A DNA stretch of 64,000 bases from Siphonobacter sp. SORGH_AS_0500 (GTDB taxonomy: Bacteria; Bacteroidota; Bacteroidia; Cytophagales; Spirosomataceae). The stretch spans positions 24,830 to 88,829 of the forward strand of contig NZ_NHPP01000019.1 in NCBI RefSeq assembly GCF_002838835.1, read 5' to 3'. The notes beneath the pieces are model-generated. The model searched no databases and was not told where the DNA came from. It worked only from the letters and a program-made list of their open reading frames with translations. The translations under genes and the position numbers were made by a program. Of the stretch, positions 41,566-51,381 are shown in pieces; position 1 is the stretch's first letter, and each line of letters starts with the position of its first letter.

Positions 41566-42633
41566 ATGCCTCTAAAACGTATTCAACTAATACTCGTGCT
41601 GTTGTGTACAGCGTCACTGGCGTGGGCTCAGTCGGACACAACCATTGTTATCAAAGCCATTGCAGGTCTACAGTACGACCCACCCCGAATTCAGGTTAGA
41701 CCTAATACCCAGGTTACGTTTATTCTGGAGAATTACGACGACATGGCCCATAACCTGGTTATTACCAAAGCCGGCATGCGGAAAACCGTGGTAGAACAGG
41801 CTCTGAAGGTCCCTTCCGAAAAAAATTACGTCCCTGAAACGCCAATGGTTATTGCCGCAACCAAAATTGTTGCTCCAGGTAACTCCGAAAAAATAACCTT
41901 TACGGTAGGCGAGGGCGTGTATTCCTACGTTTGCACCTATCCGGGTCACGGCTTTGTAATGTACGGAGCTTTATATGCCCGAGACGCGAAATTGCCGCCG
42001 CTTGAACTAGACCCGCACGTGGCTCAAATCGTGAAAGACAAAGTGGCTGGACAGCAGGTAGGGCCGCATGCTTTTCCGCTGGAATATCCTCTGTTATACC
42101 GAACCTGGGTTTCTGGAGCCAGTCCGGCGGCTATTGTCGTGAGTTTCGACGGGAATAGTTCTTACTGCTGGGACGCCGGGCAGTGTCGTCTGCGGTATGC
42201 CTGGACGGGGGGATTTGTGGACAACTCCGAGCAGTGGTATTCAAAAGGGGATAAGTTTACAAAGATCATAGGAGATGTCTACTGGAAAGAAGATTCGCTG
42301 AATTACCCCATCCGGGTAGGCACGCCCGAACACATTCCCGTAGTGAAATTTCTGGGGTATAAGTTGAAAGACCGATTGCCCACATTCCGATACCTCGTCG
42401 ACGGCATTGAAATTCACGAAACCCTACGTGTATTACCCGGCGAAATAGGCATTACCCGTGATTTTCTGGTGATCAAAAATCCTGCTCAAAAGAAGATCTA
42501 TTATAAAACCGGAACCTACCAGCAAACGACCTATCAGCCGAAATTTTTGAAAGCAGATCCTTCCAGTCGGGAAGTTTATGTCCTGAACCCCGGTAGTGCC
42601 AAATTTTCTGTTACCATTAAACCCAATTCTTAA
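41566..42633 (+). CDS. Exported cupredoxin-domain protein with C-terminal domain of unknown function
   Basis: A 355-residue protein with a signal peptide (IQLILVLLCTASLAWA). Residues 22-140 form a plastocyanin/azurin-like cupredoxin: 'QYDPPRIQVRPNTQVTFIL', a His ligand in 'MAHNLVI', and Cys/His/Met in 'CTYPGHGFVMYG'. The remaining 200 residues (from 'GPHAFPLEYPLLYRTW') contain 'SYCWDAGQCRLRYAWTGGF' and 'RYLVDGIEIHETLRVLPGEIGITRDF'; I know this only as a domain that recurs in secreted Bacteroidota/Planctomycetes proteins. The following propeller gene starts 2 bp after its stop, so the two are translationally linked and probably act together in the envelope. Confidence 0.82.
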   Translation: MPLKRIQLILVLLCTASLAWAQSDTTIVIKAIAGLQYDPPRIQVRPNTQVTFILENYDDMAHNLVITKAGMRKTVVEQALKVPSEKNYVPETPMVIAATKIVAPGNSEKITFTVGEGVYSYVCTYPGHGFVMYGALYARDAKLPPLELDPHVAQIVKDKVAGQQVGPHAFPLEYPLLYRTWVSGASPAAIVVSFDGNSSYCWDAGQCRLRYAWTGGFVDNSEQWYSKGDKFTKIIGDVYWKEDSLNYPIRVGTPEHIPVVKFLGYKLKDRLPTFRYLVDGIEIHETLRVLPGEIGITRDFLVIKNPAQKKIYYKTGTYQQTTYQPKFLKADPSSREVYVLNPGSAKFSVTIKPNS

Positions 42634-42635
42634 TC

Positions 42636-44126
42636 ATGCGGAACCTCATTACTCTCGCCATTAGTCTGGGTTTGGTAACGAAAGCGATGGCTCAGGATCA
42701 TAGTCACCACATGAGCAGCCCGTCTGCTCTGGGCGATACCGTTTACGTGGCTGAAAATATTGCACTCCCGGTAGGATTAAAAGGAGAGGTCGGAGCGATT
42801 GATTTTTTACCTGACGGTCGTTTAGTCGCTACTTTTCACCGGGGCGAGTTATATTTTTATAACCCCAAAACAAAAGAGTGGAAACTCTTTGCTGAAGGCA
42901 TTCACGATGCCCTGGGTTTGATGGCCATTTCTTCCAAAGAAATACTGGTATTACAACGAGCCGAATTAACCCGAATCCGGGATACGGATGGCGATGGGAA
43001 AGCCGATGATTTCAGCACGGTAACGGACGATTTCGGTATTTCGGGTAATTACCATGAATTCAACTTTGGTCCGGTGAAGGATAAAGAAGGCAACCTTTAC
43101 ATTGCCCTGAATACGGCTTCCAACGGAGCGGGTATTCGGCCCGAAATGCGGGGCGAGTATAACCCCCTCGGTCGTCCCGGTCGGATGTATTCCTGCGTGC
43201 CCTATCGAGGTTGGGTAATGAAGCTGACCAAGGATGGAAAGTTACACCCTTACGCTTTAGGGTTCCGTTCGCCGAATACTCTGGCGTTTGACGCAGCGGG
43301 CCGCTTACTGGTCAATGATAATCAGGGCGACTGGCTGGGTACAAGCAAAATGTACGTAGTGAAGCCCGGCAAATTCTATGGCCATCCCTCTAGTCTGGTC
43401 TGGAAGAAGGACTTTCCCAAAATCGATCCTTTGACTTTACCAGCTAAAACGCTGGACTCTATGCGAACCCGGGAATCAGTGGCTTTTCCGCATGGATATG
43501 TTGCCAATTCTGTCACACAACCCATTGTTGACCGGACACAGGGAAAATTTGGACCTTTCATCAACCAGACTTTCGTCGGTGATATGGATCATCGTTACCT
43601 GATGCGGGTCTTGCTTGAAGAAGTAGGCGGCGAAACGCAGGGAGCCTGTCTTCCGGTACATATTCAGGGAATGCGAGTAGGTAATAACCGTTTTGCTTTT
43701 GCTCCCGACGGTAGTTTGTGGGTAGGGCAGACCGATCGTGGCTGGGTTGGTAGTGAAGGCATTCAGCGGATTCACTGGAATGGCAAAACGCCGCTGGATA
43801 TTATGGATTTCAAGCTTACAAAAACGGGTTTTGACCTGACGTTTACCAAACCCATAGATGCAAAAACAGCGACAGACATAAGTCAGTATGCGGTGAAGCG
43901 TTTCTATTACGAATACCACCGGGAATATGGTTCAAAGAAATTTGACGAAAAACCCGTAGTAGTGAAGCAGGTGAAACAGTCGGCCGACGGAAAGAAGATT
44001 TCGTTAGAACTGGAAGATTTACAACCCGGCTTTATATACGAATTCCGATTGGGCAACTTAAAAGCCAAATCGGGTGAAGGCTTGCTGAGTCGTTGGGTTT
44101 GTTATACGTTAAATCATTTGAAATAG
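42636..44126 (+). CDS. Exported beta-propeller protein, sorbosone/PQQ sugar dehydrogenase-like
   Basis: A 496-residue protein with a signal peptide (LITLAISLGLVTKAMAQ) followed by a His-rich stretch (DHSHHM). Propeller blades are seen as 'GAIDFLPDGRLVATFHRGELYFYNP', 'ILVLQRAELTRIRDTDGDGKADDF' (the DTDGDGKADD loop looks Ca2+-binding), 'YALGFRSPNTLAFDAAGRLLVNDNQGDWLG' and 'NRFAFAPDGSLWVGQTDRGW'. A C-terminal Ig-like part begins near 'KTGFDLTFTKPIDAKTATD'. The fold matches the soluble glucose/sorbosone dehydrogenase class, but no heme CxxCH is present. The linked cupredoxin would be the obvious electron acceptor, an inference from the 2-bp spacing. Confidence 0.8.
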   Translation: MRNLITLAISLGLVTKAMAQDHSHHMSSPSALGDTVYVAENIALPVGLKGEVGAIDFLPDGRLVATFHRGELYFYNPKTKEWKLFAEGIHDALGLMAISSKEILVLQRAELTRIRDTDGDGKADDFSTVTDDFGISGNYHEFNFGPVKDKEGNLYIALNTASNGAGIRPEMRGEYNPLGRPGRMYSCVPYRGWVMKLTKDGKLHPYALGFRSPNTLAFDAAGRLLVNDNQGDWLGTSKMYVVKPGKFYGHPSSLVWKKDFPKIDPLTLPAKTLDSMRTRESVAFPHGYVANSVTQPIVDRTQGKFGPFINQTFVGDMDHRYLMRVLLEEVGGETQGACLPVHIQGMRVGNNRFAFAPDGSLWVGQTDRGWVGSEGIQRIHWNGKTPLDIMDFKLTKTGFDLTFTKPIDAKTATDISQYAVKRFYYEYHREYGSKKFDEKPVVVKQVKQSADGKKISLELEDLQPGFIYEFRLGNLKAKSGEGLLSRWVCYTLNHLK

Positions 44127-44460
44127 GGGTTACCTTGCCTATTCTCTCGAACTTAATGGGACATTTTTTTAAAAGTATCGTATACCACAACTCCAGCGGG
44201 GTTAAATTATGAATAGCCCCGGATGAATCCGGGGAAGTAACGTATAAAGTAAAAATAGATACGAAGTAGAAATCTTATGCCAGTCGCTAATGGGTGTCCC
44301 CGGATTTCATCCGGGGCTATTCGTATTGAACCCCTCCGGGGTTATCTATTTCATAAAAGTATCGTATACCACAACCCCAGCGGAGTTAAATTAAAGGGGA
44401 AGCAACAAAAACACCCCGACAGGTTAACCTGTCGGGGTGTTTTTGTTTAAAATCTATGAC
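44127..44460. other. 334-bp intergenic region with hairpins, a direct repeat and a terminator
   Basis: No gene seen. A 39-bp near-perfect direct repeat (AAAAGTATCGTATACCACAA, then C(T/C)CCAGCGG) at 44171-44209 and 44355-44393 flanks inverted modules of the composite-element type (ATAGCCCCGGATGAATCCGG and CCGGATTTCATCCGGGGCTAT). A terminator follows at 44406-44445. Confidence 0.8.
44406..44445. terminator. Bidirectional terminator between the propeller and ExbD genes
   Basis: A perfect palindrome centred on GGTTAACC (ACACCCCGACAGG / CCTGTCGGGGTGT) with A-run and T-run flanks; it serves the two convergent genes. Confidence 0.92.
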
Positions 44461-44877
44461 TTACTTCGAGCTAGTCGCGGCGGGTTTTGCGGAGGTTGCT
44501 AAGACGAGTTTAGCTCCTACTTTGGCCGTAACGTCGGCTACGTCGACCAGATCCTGAACGGAGCTGGTTTTTTCGATGCGAACTAACACAACGGGAGCTT
44601 CCTGCCCTTCGGTGCGGCTTTGTAACGCACTCTCCAGTTCAGCCAACCCAACGACCTGGCCTTCCACATTATACTGCTGATCCGGCATTACCGACAGGTT
44701 AATGACTTGTGATGGGGTCGAAGGGGCCGTAGATGATTGCGGTAACAACATCTGCATCGCCGAAGGACTCGCCAGCGTCGCAATCATCAGGAAGAAAATC
44801 AGTAAGAAAAATAGAATATCCGACAGCGAAGCAGCCTCAATATGCCCCTTATGCCGGTTACGACGTTGTATTTTCAT
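44461..44877 (-). CDS. ExbD/TolR family biopolymer transport protein
   Basis: A 138-residue protein with a short basic cytoplasmic N-terminus (MKIQRRNRHKGHIEAA), one membrane helix (ILFFLLIFFLMIATLA) preceded by the conserved pore aspartate in SLSD, and a periplasmic domain. The helix and Asp are diagnostic of ExbD/TolR, which with the TolQ/ExbB ring convert proton flow into work on TonB- or Pal-type partners. The start is placed at MKIQRRN; the open frame extends upstream into a repeat-like intercistronic stretch. It is second in an operon behind the ExbB gene. No TonB gene is adjacent. Confidence 0.9.
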   Translation of the reverse strand: MKIQRRNRHKGHIEAASLSDILFFLLIFFLMIATLASPSAMQMLLPQSSTAPSTPSQVINLSVMPDQQYNVEGQVVGLAELESALQSRTEGQEAPVVLVRIEKTSSVQDLVDVADVTAKVGAKLVLATSAKPAATSSK

Positions 44878-44960
44878 GAGAGTATGTTTAGAGTTTTGGG
44901 TTTTGAGTTTAGCGTTGCGAGTTCTTTTACTCCAAACGCTAAACCCCAAACGCTAAACTC

Positions 44961-45653
44961 TTATGCTGAAACCGGTTGGTAAAGAACGTCCAGGAATTGG
45001 TTCGTGGCGGCCTGGAGACGAGCTACGGCCCGGTCTACCATACCGTTCAGGATCGTCAGCAGAATGTAGGCCAAAATACCAACGGCCAGACCCGAAGCCG
45101 ACGTAATCATTTTCTCATAAATACCCCCTGAAATCGTACCGATGCTCAGGTTATTGGAAACGGAAATATCGTGGAAAGCCCGGATCATCCCGGCTACGGT
45201 TCCGAGGAAGCCGAACATGGGGGCAATCGCGGCAACCGTACCTAACAAGCCCAGGTTCTTTTCCATGTAGGAAAGCTCAAGTTGAGCCGTGTTACCCATG
45301 GCCTGCTCAATTTGTGGAATAGGCGTTCCAATGCGGGACAGGCCTTTTTCCAGCACGCGGGAAACCGCTGAACTATCATTCTGGCAAAGCTGACGAGCGG
45401 CATTCAGGTTACCCGACTGCACAAGTCCCCAGAAGCTGGCCTCGAAGGATGCCCCCAGAGCCGTTGATTTTTTAAGGTACAGCCAGCGTTCTACGAAAAG
45501 ATAAATCGTGAGGAAAAGCAATACCGCAATGGGAATCATAATCCAGCCACCGGCGGCAAGCAGATCAAGAAGGCTAATCGATTTTTCGGCACCCGCCGCT
45601 ACAGGAGTAGCAGCAGTCGAATCAGGAGTCACGGAAAGAGTCTGTAGCAGCAT
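44961..45653 (-). CDS. MotA/TolQ/ExbB proton channel family protein
   Basis: A 230-residue membrane protein. An N-terminal hydrophilic Ser/Thr/Ala stretch leads to the first membrane helix (GGWIMIPIAVLLFLTIYLF), then a cytoplasmic loop and two C-terminal helices with the conserved 'LGTVAAIAPMFGFLGTVAGMIRAF' (TolQ/ExbB family signature) and 'SGLAVGILAYILLTILNGMV'. It assembles as a pentameric channel around ExbD, encoded about 80 bp downstream. ATG at 45653 is preferred over TTG five codons upstream. Confidence 0.92.
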   Translation of the reverse strand: MLLQTLSVTPDSTAATPVAAGAEKSISLLDLLAAGGWIMIPIAVLLFLTIYLFVERWLYLKKSTALGASFEASFWGLVQSGNLNAARQLCQNDSSAVSRVLEKGLSRIGTPIPQIEQAMGNTAQLELSYMEKNLGLLGTVAAIAPMFGFLGTVAGMIRAFHDISVSNNLSIGTISGGIYEKMITSASGLAVGILAYILLTILNGMVDRAVARLQAATNQFLDVLYQPVSA

Positions 45654-45913
45654 GCGTACGGAAATCAAATTGGTAGGTTATCAGTTCTTTATTAATACGA
45701 AAACAGGTACTTATTCCTTGTATGAACTTGGATTTCAACGCGAAAATACTTTTCTAAAAGCCATTCAGATACGCAATCAGGAAAAACTTTCACGTTATTG
45801 CTCCAGCTACCTAACGGAACCTACGCGATTTAGTTTTGAATTGGATTTAATTTGTACGGAGAAGTCTATGAAAATGAGTATCCCACCTAAACCTTATTAA
45901 TCAGTTGAAAGCA

Positions 45914-46708
45914 ATGAAGCGAATACAACCGCTTATGGTATTAATGCTTTTTATGGCATTAATGGTTGCCTGTACTCAGCCAGGCGACCAGTTTATGAAA
46001 AGCTGGAAAACAACGGACGTAGACATTGAAACCGTATCCGGCTTACCTCCCGATACAGCAGATGGTTTTCCTCCCGAATCTTATCTGAATTTTTATCCCG
46101 GCGGTCGCGTCGTCTGTTATACCCGTAGTGGTCATTACCGAATGTTTGACTGGGAGATCTCTGCCGACGAACAGACCATTTACCTCAAGCGGCAGGCTCT
46201 TTCCTTACCTAACTTACAGCTAAAGATCTATACGTTCTTCCCGAATTACTGGTCGGCGAAATTACCGGGTCTGGACAGTGTCCGGCTTTTCAAATACACC
46301 ACCGTTTTCACGCATGAAGATCACGATTTACTCGACCCGAAAAGCAATACCTGGCGACTCCGGCCCGATCATCGCCTGTCAGATGCCGAGCTGAAGGCTA
46401 AAGTGGGTCAGCATATTCAGTACGCGGCTCATTACTTCGACATTGTCATTAAGCGGGAGCAGGGGTACTTCGAGCCACGGTTTATCAATCTTCCCGTCCG
46501 GTTTTATCGTGGAGCCGTTGGTATTCAGAAATTTGCAGGCACAAAATTGCTCTGGCGGCAGATGTTTTATGACGATCAGGAAGCCATTAAAGCTCTGCGT
46601 TATTACGAGGCGGCGTTTAGAAGCTTACGTTCCATGCCGCCTGAAAAAGATATGCTGAAAGGCCTGCGTCGTTCGTTCAGCAAAATGGCGGAGACATTCA
46701 ATGAGTAA
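45914..46708 (+). CDS. Hypothetical lipoprotein
   Basis: A 264-residue protein I do not recognise. The signal is of lipoprotein type (MVLMLFMALMVACTQ). The mature region contains 'YLNFYPGGRVVCYTRSGHYRMFDWEISADEQTIYLKR', which looks like a lipocalin-like 'copper-homeostasis or META-type' strand pattern, and a C-terminal helical part (EAIKALRYYEAAFRSLRSM). No catalytic motif is seen. It precedes the M16 peptidase gene by about 105 bp on the same strand but nothing shows they are co-transcribed. Confidence 0.65.
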   Translation: MKRIQPLMVLMLFMALMVACTQPGDQFMKSWKTTDVDIETVSGLPPDTADGFPPESYLNFYPGGRVVCYTRSGHYRMFDWEISADEQTIYLKRQALSLPNLQLKIYTFFPNYWSAKLPGLDSVRLFKYTTVFTHEDHDLLDPKSNTWRLRPDHRLSDAELKAKVGQHIQYAAHYFDIVIKREQGYFEPRFINLPVRFYRGAVGIQKFAGTKLLWRQMFYDDQEAIKALRYYEAAFRSLRSMPPEKDMLKGLRRSFSKMAETFNE

Positions 46709-46813
46709 TACCGCTCATCAGATTACTTTTTCCGCTTACTAATTCTCATTAGCATTCTTACCTAAAACTTTCCTTTATTGCATCGCTTAGCAAACTAATA
46801 ACTTATACTTTAC

Positions 46814-49608
46814 ATGAGAGTTCGCTCCAGTTTATTCATCGGAATGATGATGGTAGCCATAAATACGGTGGCTCAAAACCTAAATCAGCCCATTCCGTTT
46901 GACCCACAAACTAAAGTAGGAAAACTACCCAACGGACTGACGTATTACATCCGTAAAAATGCCGAACCGAAAAATCGGGCCCATTTGATGCTGGCGGTAA
47001 AAGTCGGCTCTATTCAGGAAGAAGATCCGGAAAATGGTCTGGCTCACTTCACCGAGCACATGGCCTTTAACGGAACCAAGAGTTTTCCTAAAAATGAATT
47101 GGTGAGCTTCCTGCAATCCAATGGCATTAAATTCGGAGACGATCTGAATGCATTCACCAGTTTTGAACAAACGGTTTACTTTCTGCCCGTTCCAACGGAT
47201 TCCATGAAGGTTTTCCTGCGGGCTTTTGATATTCTGGAAGACTGGTCGCACGATCTGACCATGGACGAAACAGAAATCAATAAAGAACGTGGCGTTATTC
47301 TGGAAGAGCTTCGCGGTGGAAAAGGTGCCCAGCAACGCATGCGGGATGCTTACTTTCCCGTGATTATGAACGGCTCGAAATGGGGTCAGCGGAACGTAAT
47401 CGGAACGGAAGAGATTCTAAAAAACTTCAAACCCGAAACCATTCGTAACTTCTATAAAACCTGGTATCAGCCCCAAAACCAGGCCATTATTGCGGTAGGT
47501 GATTTTGACGTAGCTCAGGTAGAAAAAATCATTCAGGAAAAATTTGGAGCCATTCCGGCTGTTACCAATCCTAAGCCCGTGGGCGTATTCCCCATTCCTG
47601 ATAACAAAGACACGAAAGTGGCCATTGTAACGGATAAGGAACAACCTTATACCATTGTTCAGATCCTGACGCGTTTACCCGAGCTGAAGGAGAAAACCTT
47701 TGCTGATACCCGCGAGAAAATCAAACGGACTCTGTTTAATCAGATGTTGAATAACCGTTTGCAGGAATTAACGAAAAAGGCGGATCCTCCATTCCAATAC
47801 GGATTCAGCTCAACGAGTAGCTTCCTGGGCAACTACGATTCGTATGTAAGCGGCGTTGTGGCGAAAACGGGTGGCATTGAAAAAGGCCTGAAAGCCGTTC
47901 TGGACGAAAATGCACGCGTAGCTAAGTTTGGTTTCACGGCAACGGAGCTGGAACGGGCCAAACAAAACCTGATGACGTCTACGGAAAAACGTCTGAAGGA
48001 AAAGGATAAAACCAAGTCTGAAGCCTTCGCAATGGAGTACATGAACGACTTCATCAATGACGTGCCTTCCATGGGAACCGAGCGTTATGCTGCTTTCGTG
48101 AAAGAAGAGTTACCCGGTATCAAACTCGAGGAAATCAATGCCTTACCCAAAGAATTGATTTCGAAAGAAAACCGGGCGGTCATTGTAATGGCTCCAGAGA
48201 AAGACAAAGCCACCTTACCCAAAGAATCTCAACTGCTGGAATGGATTGATAATGCCGGACAAAACGTAACGGCCTACGTGGATGAAGTGGTGTCGAAACC
48301 CTTGCTGGCGAGTGAACCTAAAGCTGGTAAAGTAACGGCTGAAAAACAGATTGCTGAAATCGGGGTAACCGAACTGACGCTTTCGAATGGGGTGAAAGTG
48401 GTACTGAAACCGACGGATTTCAAAAATGATGAAATCCTGTTCCGATCGTACAGTTTTGGAGGGACTTCGCTGTATCCTCTAGCCGAAAACCTGGATGCCG
48501 ATCAGTCCAATGTGATTGCGGCTCAGGGTGGCTTGGCTGATTTTTCTGCTATTCAACTTAGAAAATACCTGACGGGGAAAGTCGCTAACGTCTCGACGTA
48601 TGTAGGTGAAACCACGGAAGGAATGTCGGGCTCGTTCTCTCCTAAAGACGCAGAAACAGCTTTACAGCTAATCTACGCCAACATTACTGCTCCCCGTAAA
48701 GATCCTGAAGTGATCAAGGGATACCTGGCTAACCTGAAAGATGAGTTACAGCAAAGCTTTGATACGCCCGATCCACAGGCGGTTTTCAGAGATACACTTT
48801 CGGCGGCTCTGAGCAGTTACAACCCCCGCCGGATGCCCATGAAGCCCTCTGACGTAGATAAAATTAACGTTGATAAGGCGTTCAACATCTATAAGGAACG
48901 CTTCGCTAATGCGGCTGACTTTACGTATTTCTTCGTAGGAAACTTCAAAGTAGAAGAGCTGAAGCCTTTGCTGGAAAAATACCTGGCAGTTTGCCATCGA
49001 CGGGTAAGAAGGAATCTTACAAAGATCTGAATATTCATCCTCTGAAAGGAAAAGTAACCAAGACGGTATATCGGGGTATTGACGATAAATCAGCCGCTCG
49101 TCTGGTCTATTCGGGTGACTTTGTGTATACGCCTGAGAACGTAACCAACCTGAGTGCCATCGAGGAAATTCTGAATATCAAACTGATTGAAGAAATCCGC
49201 GAAAAGGAAAGTGGGGTGTATTACATCGGGTCTCAGGCAAGTGCGGAGAAGTTACCCAAACCTCGCTACACGTTGTTAGTGGCTTACGGAACGAACCCCA
49301 GCCGCGTAGATGAGTTAGGTGCCAAAACGATTGCCTTACTGGATGGGTTGAAGAAAAATGGCCCTTCACAGACGGACGTGGATAAATTTAAAATTGAAAC
49401 CAAACGTCAGTTGGAAGTACAATTGAAGGAAAACCGTTACTGGCTGGGAGAATTACTTTCCAGCTACGAAAACGGCGAAGATCCCCGCGACATCCTGAAA
49501 GAAATGAGTCTGGTTGATAAGGTAACGGTAGCCTCCGTAAAAGCACTGGCCGCCAAAGTTTTCGGCCCCAACCTGATTCAGGTGAAGCTCATGCCAGAGA
49601 AGAAGTAA
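46814..49608 (+). pseudogene. M16 family metallopeptidase (insulinase-like), split by an apparent 1-nt deletion
   Basis: Two frames jointly encode about 931 residues, the normal size for a two-lobed M16B/PqqL-like peptidase of Bacteroidota. A signal peptide (LFIGMMMVAINTVAQ) precedes the catalytic lobe with the inverted zinc motif HFTEHMAF and downstream Glu in 'ERGVILEELRG'. The second lobe continues through 'NFKVEELKPLLEKYL'. The first frame then breaks (AVCHRRVRRN), and the second frame takes up with PSTGKKESYKDLNIHPLKGKVT. Restoring one G at 48985-48986 gives LEKYLGSLPSTGKKES without a gap. It may be a sequencing deletion, since the rest of the gene shows no decay. Confidence 0.87.
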
Positions 49609-49895
49609 GCGTGTTGGATTGTATTGGAGAGGGTTTGAAGGTTAGATTCAAAGTTTGATTGTGTTTGAAGTTAGAGAGTTATTCTAAAACGTTAGACATC
49701 ATCAAACGATCCAACTTCTTCAAACTGATCATCAAACCTTTCAAACGGGCCGCTAAAGAGCCGGGTAGTCGGAAAATTCCGATTATTCGGCTCTTTATTT
49801 TTGGGGGAGTGAGGGTAAAACCGAGCCGGGAACGTCTATTTCGCATAGACCGGGTTATTTCTAAGCCCCAATACCTCTTTACGTACCCAACTGCT
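49609..49895. other. Intergenic region with degenerate inverted repeat and terminator
   Basis: From 49630 to 49745 the sequence is rich in TTTGAAG and its complement CTTCAAA, forming an imperfect inverted repeat like that at 38449. Between 49755 and 49796 lies a terminator: AAAGAGCCG ... CGGCTCTTT with an inner TCGGAA/TTCCGA stem and a following T-run. Confidence 0.7.
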
Positions 49896-51227
49896 ATGAA
49901 TATTAATCCTCCGCAGGTAGGCCAATCACTGTCAACTCCAACGAAAATGGGCAATTATCGCTGGACGGTGGTTATGTTACTTTTCTTTGCAACGACGATC
50001 AATTACGTTGATCGTCAGATTATTGGCCTGCTTAAACCTACCCTGGAAAAAGAATTCAGCTGGACCGAATCAGATTATAGTCGTATCGTAACCTTCTTCT
50101 CGGCGGCCTATGCTATCGGGTTATTACTCTTTGGGCGTATCGTTGATAAAGTCGGTACCAAGATGGGGTATACCATTTCCATCATTTTCTGGAGCATAGC
50201 GGCTATGTTACACGCTATTGTAAGCAGTACCATGGGTTTCATTACCGTTCGGGTGTTATTAGGTTTAGGCGAAGCAGGTAACTTCCCTACGGCTATTAAG
50301 TCCGTTGCCGAATGGTTTCCTAAAAAAGAAAGAGCTTTAGCTACGGGTATTTTCAATTCAGGAGCTAATATCGGAGCCGTTGTAGCTCCCATTATGGTTC
50401 CCTGGATTCTTGGGGTGTATGGCTGGGAGGCTGCTTTTATCATTACCGGAGCCATCGGCTTTATCTGGCTTATTTTCTGGTTGGTGATGTATGAAATTCC
50501 TGCTAAGAAAAAGAACATGGACCCTGCTGAGTACGCTCACATTCACAGTGACAGCGACTTAGCCGCGGCCACAGCCGAGGTAGAGGGTGGTTCGGTTTCC
50601 TGGGGCCGTCTGATTGGTATCAAGCAAACCTGGGCGTTCATTTTTGGCAAAATGCTGACTGACCCCATCTGGTGGTTCTTCCTGTTCTGGTTACCTTCCT
50701 ATTTCGCAGAGCGTTTCCAGTTGGACTTAAAGAAACCTAGTTTACCGCTAATCATCGTTTACACGGCGACAACTATTGGTAGTATCGGTGGCGGTTATCT
50801 GTCGGGTTATTTCATCAAACGCGGGATGCCCGTCTTCAAAGCCCGTAAAATGGCGATGCTGATTTTTGCTCTGGCCGTTGTTCCCATCATCAGTGCCAAG
50901 TACATTAATGACATCTGGATTGCCGTTGCTCTTATTGGCTTGGCCGCTGCCGCTCACCAGGCCTGGAGTGCGAACATCTTCACCACGGCTTCCGATATGT
51001 TCCCCAAACGTGCCGTAAGTTCGGTCGTGGGCATGGGCGGCATGGCCGGCTCGATTGGCGGTATGCTGTTCCCAATTCTCATTGGCTCTATTCTTGATTC
51101 CTATAAAGCTCAGGGTAATATCGTTGCTGGTTATAACCTGGTATTCATCATCTGTGGCTTTGCGTATCTGCTGGCCTGGGGTGCCATGCACATCTTCGCC
51201 CCAAAAATGGAAGAAGTAAAACTTTGA
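49896..51227 (+). CDS. MFS transporter, hexuronate/ACS (ExuT-like) family
   Basis: A 443-residue, 12-helix transporter. The N-terminal sequence 'RWTVVMLLFFATTINYVDRQIIGLL' is the hallmark of the anion:cation symporter (ExuT/phthalate permease) branch, and 'GLGEAGNFPTAIKSVAEWFPKKERALATGIFNSG' is the conserved family segment. It probably imports sugar acids such as galacturonate or glucuronate with protons. The start MNINPPQV is used; the longer frame would run back through a terminator. A strong terminator follows. Confidence 0.9.
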   Translation: MNINPPQVGQSLSTPTKMGNYRWTVVMLLFFATTINYVDRQIIGLLKPTLEKEFSWTESDYSRIVTFFSAAYAIGLLLFGRIVDKVGTKMGYTISIIFWSIAAMLHAIVSSTMGFITVRVLLGLGEAGNFPTAIKSVAEWFPKKERALATGIFNSGANIGAVVAPIMVPWILGVYGWEAAFIITGAIGFIWLIFWLVMYEIPAKKKNMDPAEYAHIHSDSDLAAATAEVEGGSVSWGRLIGIKQTWAFIFGKMLTDPIWWFFLFWLPSYFAERFQLDLKKPSLPLIIVYTATTIGSIGGGYLSGYFIKRGMPVFKARKMAMLIFALAVVPIISAKYINDIWIAVALIGLAAAAHQAWSANIFTTASDMFPKRAVSSVVGMGGMAGSIGGMLFPILIGSILDSYKAQGNIVAGYNLVFIICGFAYLLAWGAMHIFAPKMEEVKL

Positions 51228-51254
51228 GTTTCGGAGAATTTCAGACTTTATTTG

Positions 51255-51287
51255 AAGACGAATGGATTTCCATTCGTCTTTATTTTT
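51255..51287 (+). terminator. Terminator behind the MFS transporter
   Basis: 11-bp perfect stem AAGACGAATGG / CCATTCGTCTT with a 4-nt loop and following TATTTTT, 28 bp after the stop. Confidence 0.85.
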
Positions 51288-51381
51288 AAAACGGGTTGAG
51301 GTTTGCAAGACCCCTGTAACACTCCTGCCCGGATTTCGTTATACATTTGACTACTACCTCAAACCCATTAACTATTGTGAG

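Noticed and set aside
45508..45900. 130-codon plus-strand frame before the hypothetical lipoprotein
   Set aside because: The first half is antisense to the ExbB-family gene and the remainder has no signal, motif or start context.
48991..49608. Independent 205-aa peptidase-like gene
   Set aside because: It is the frameshifted C-terminal part of the M16 peptidase; the join is exact with one added base.
49659..49895. 79-codon N-terminal extension of the MFS transporter
   Set aside because: It reads through a repeat and a terminator hairpin; the family starts at MNINPPQ...RWTVVMLLFF.
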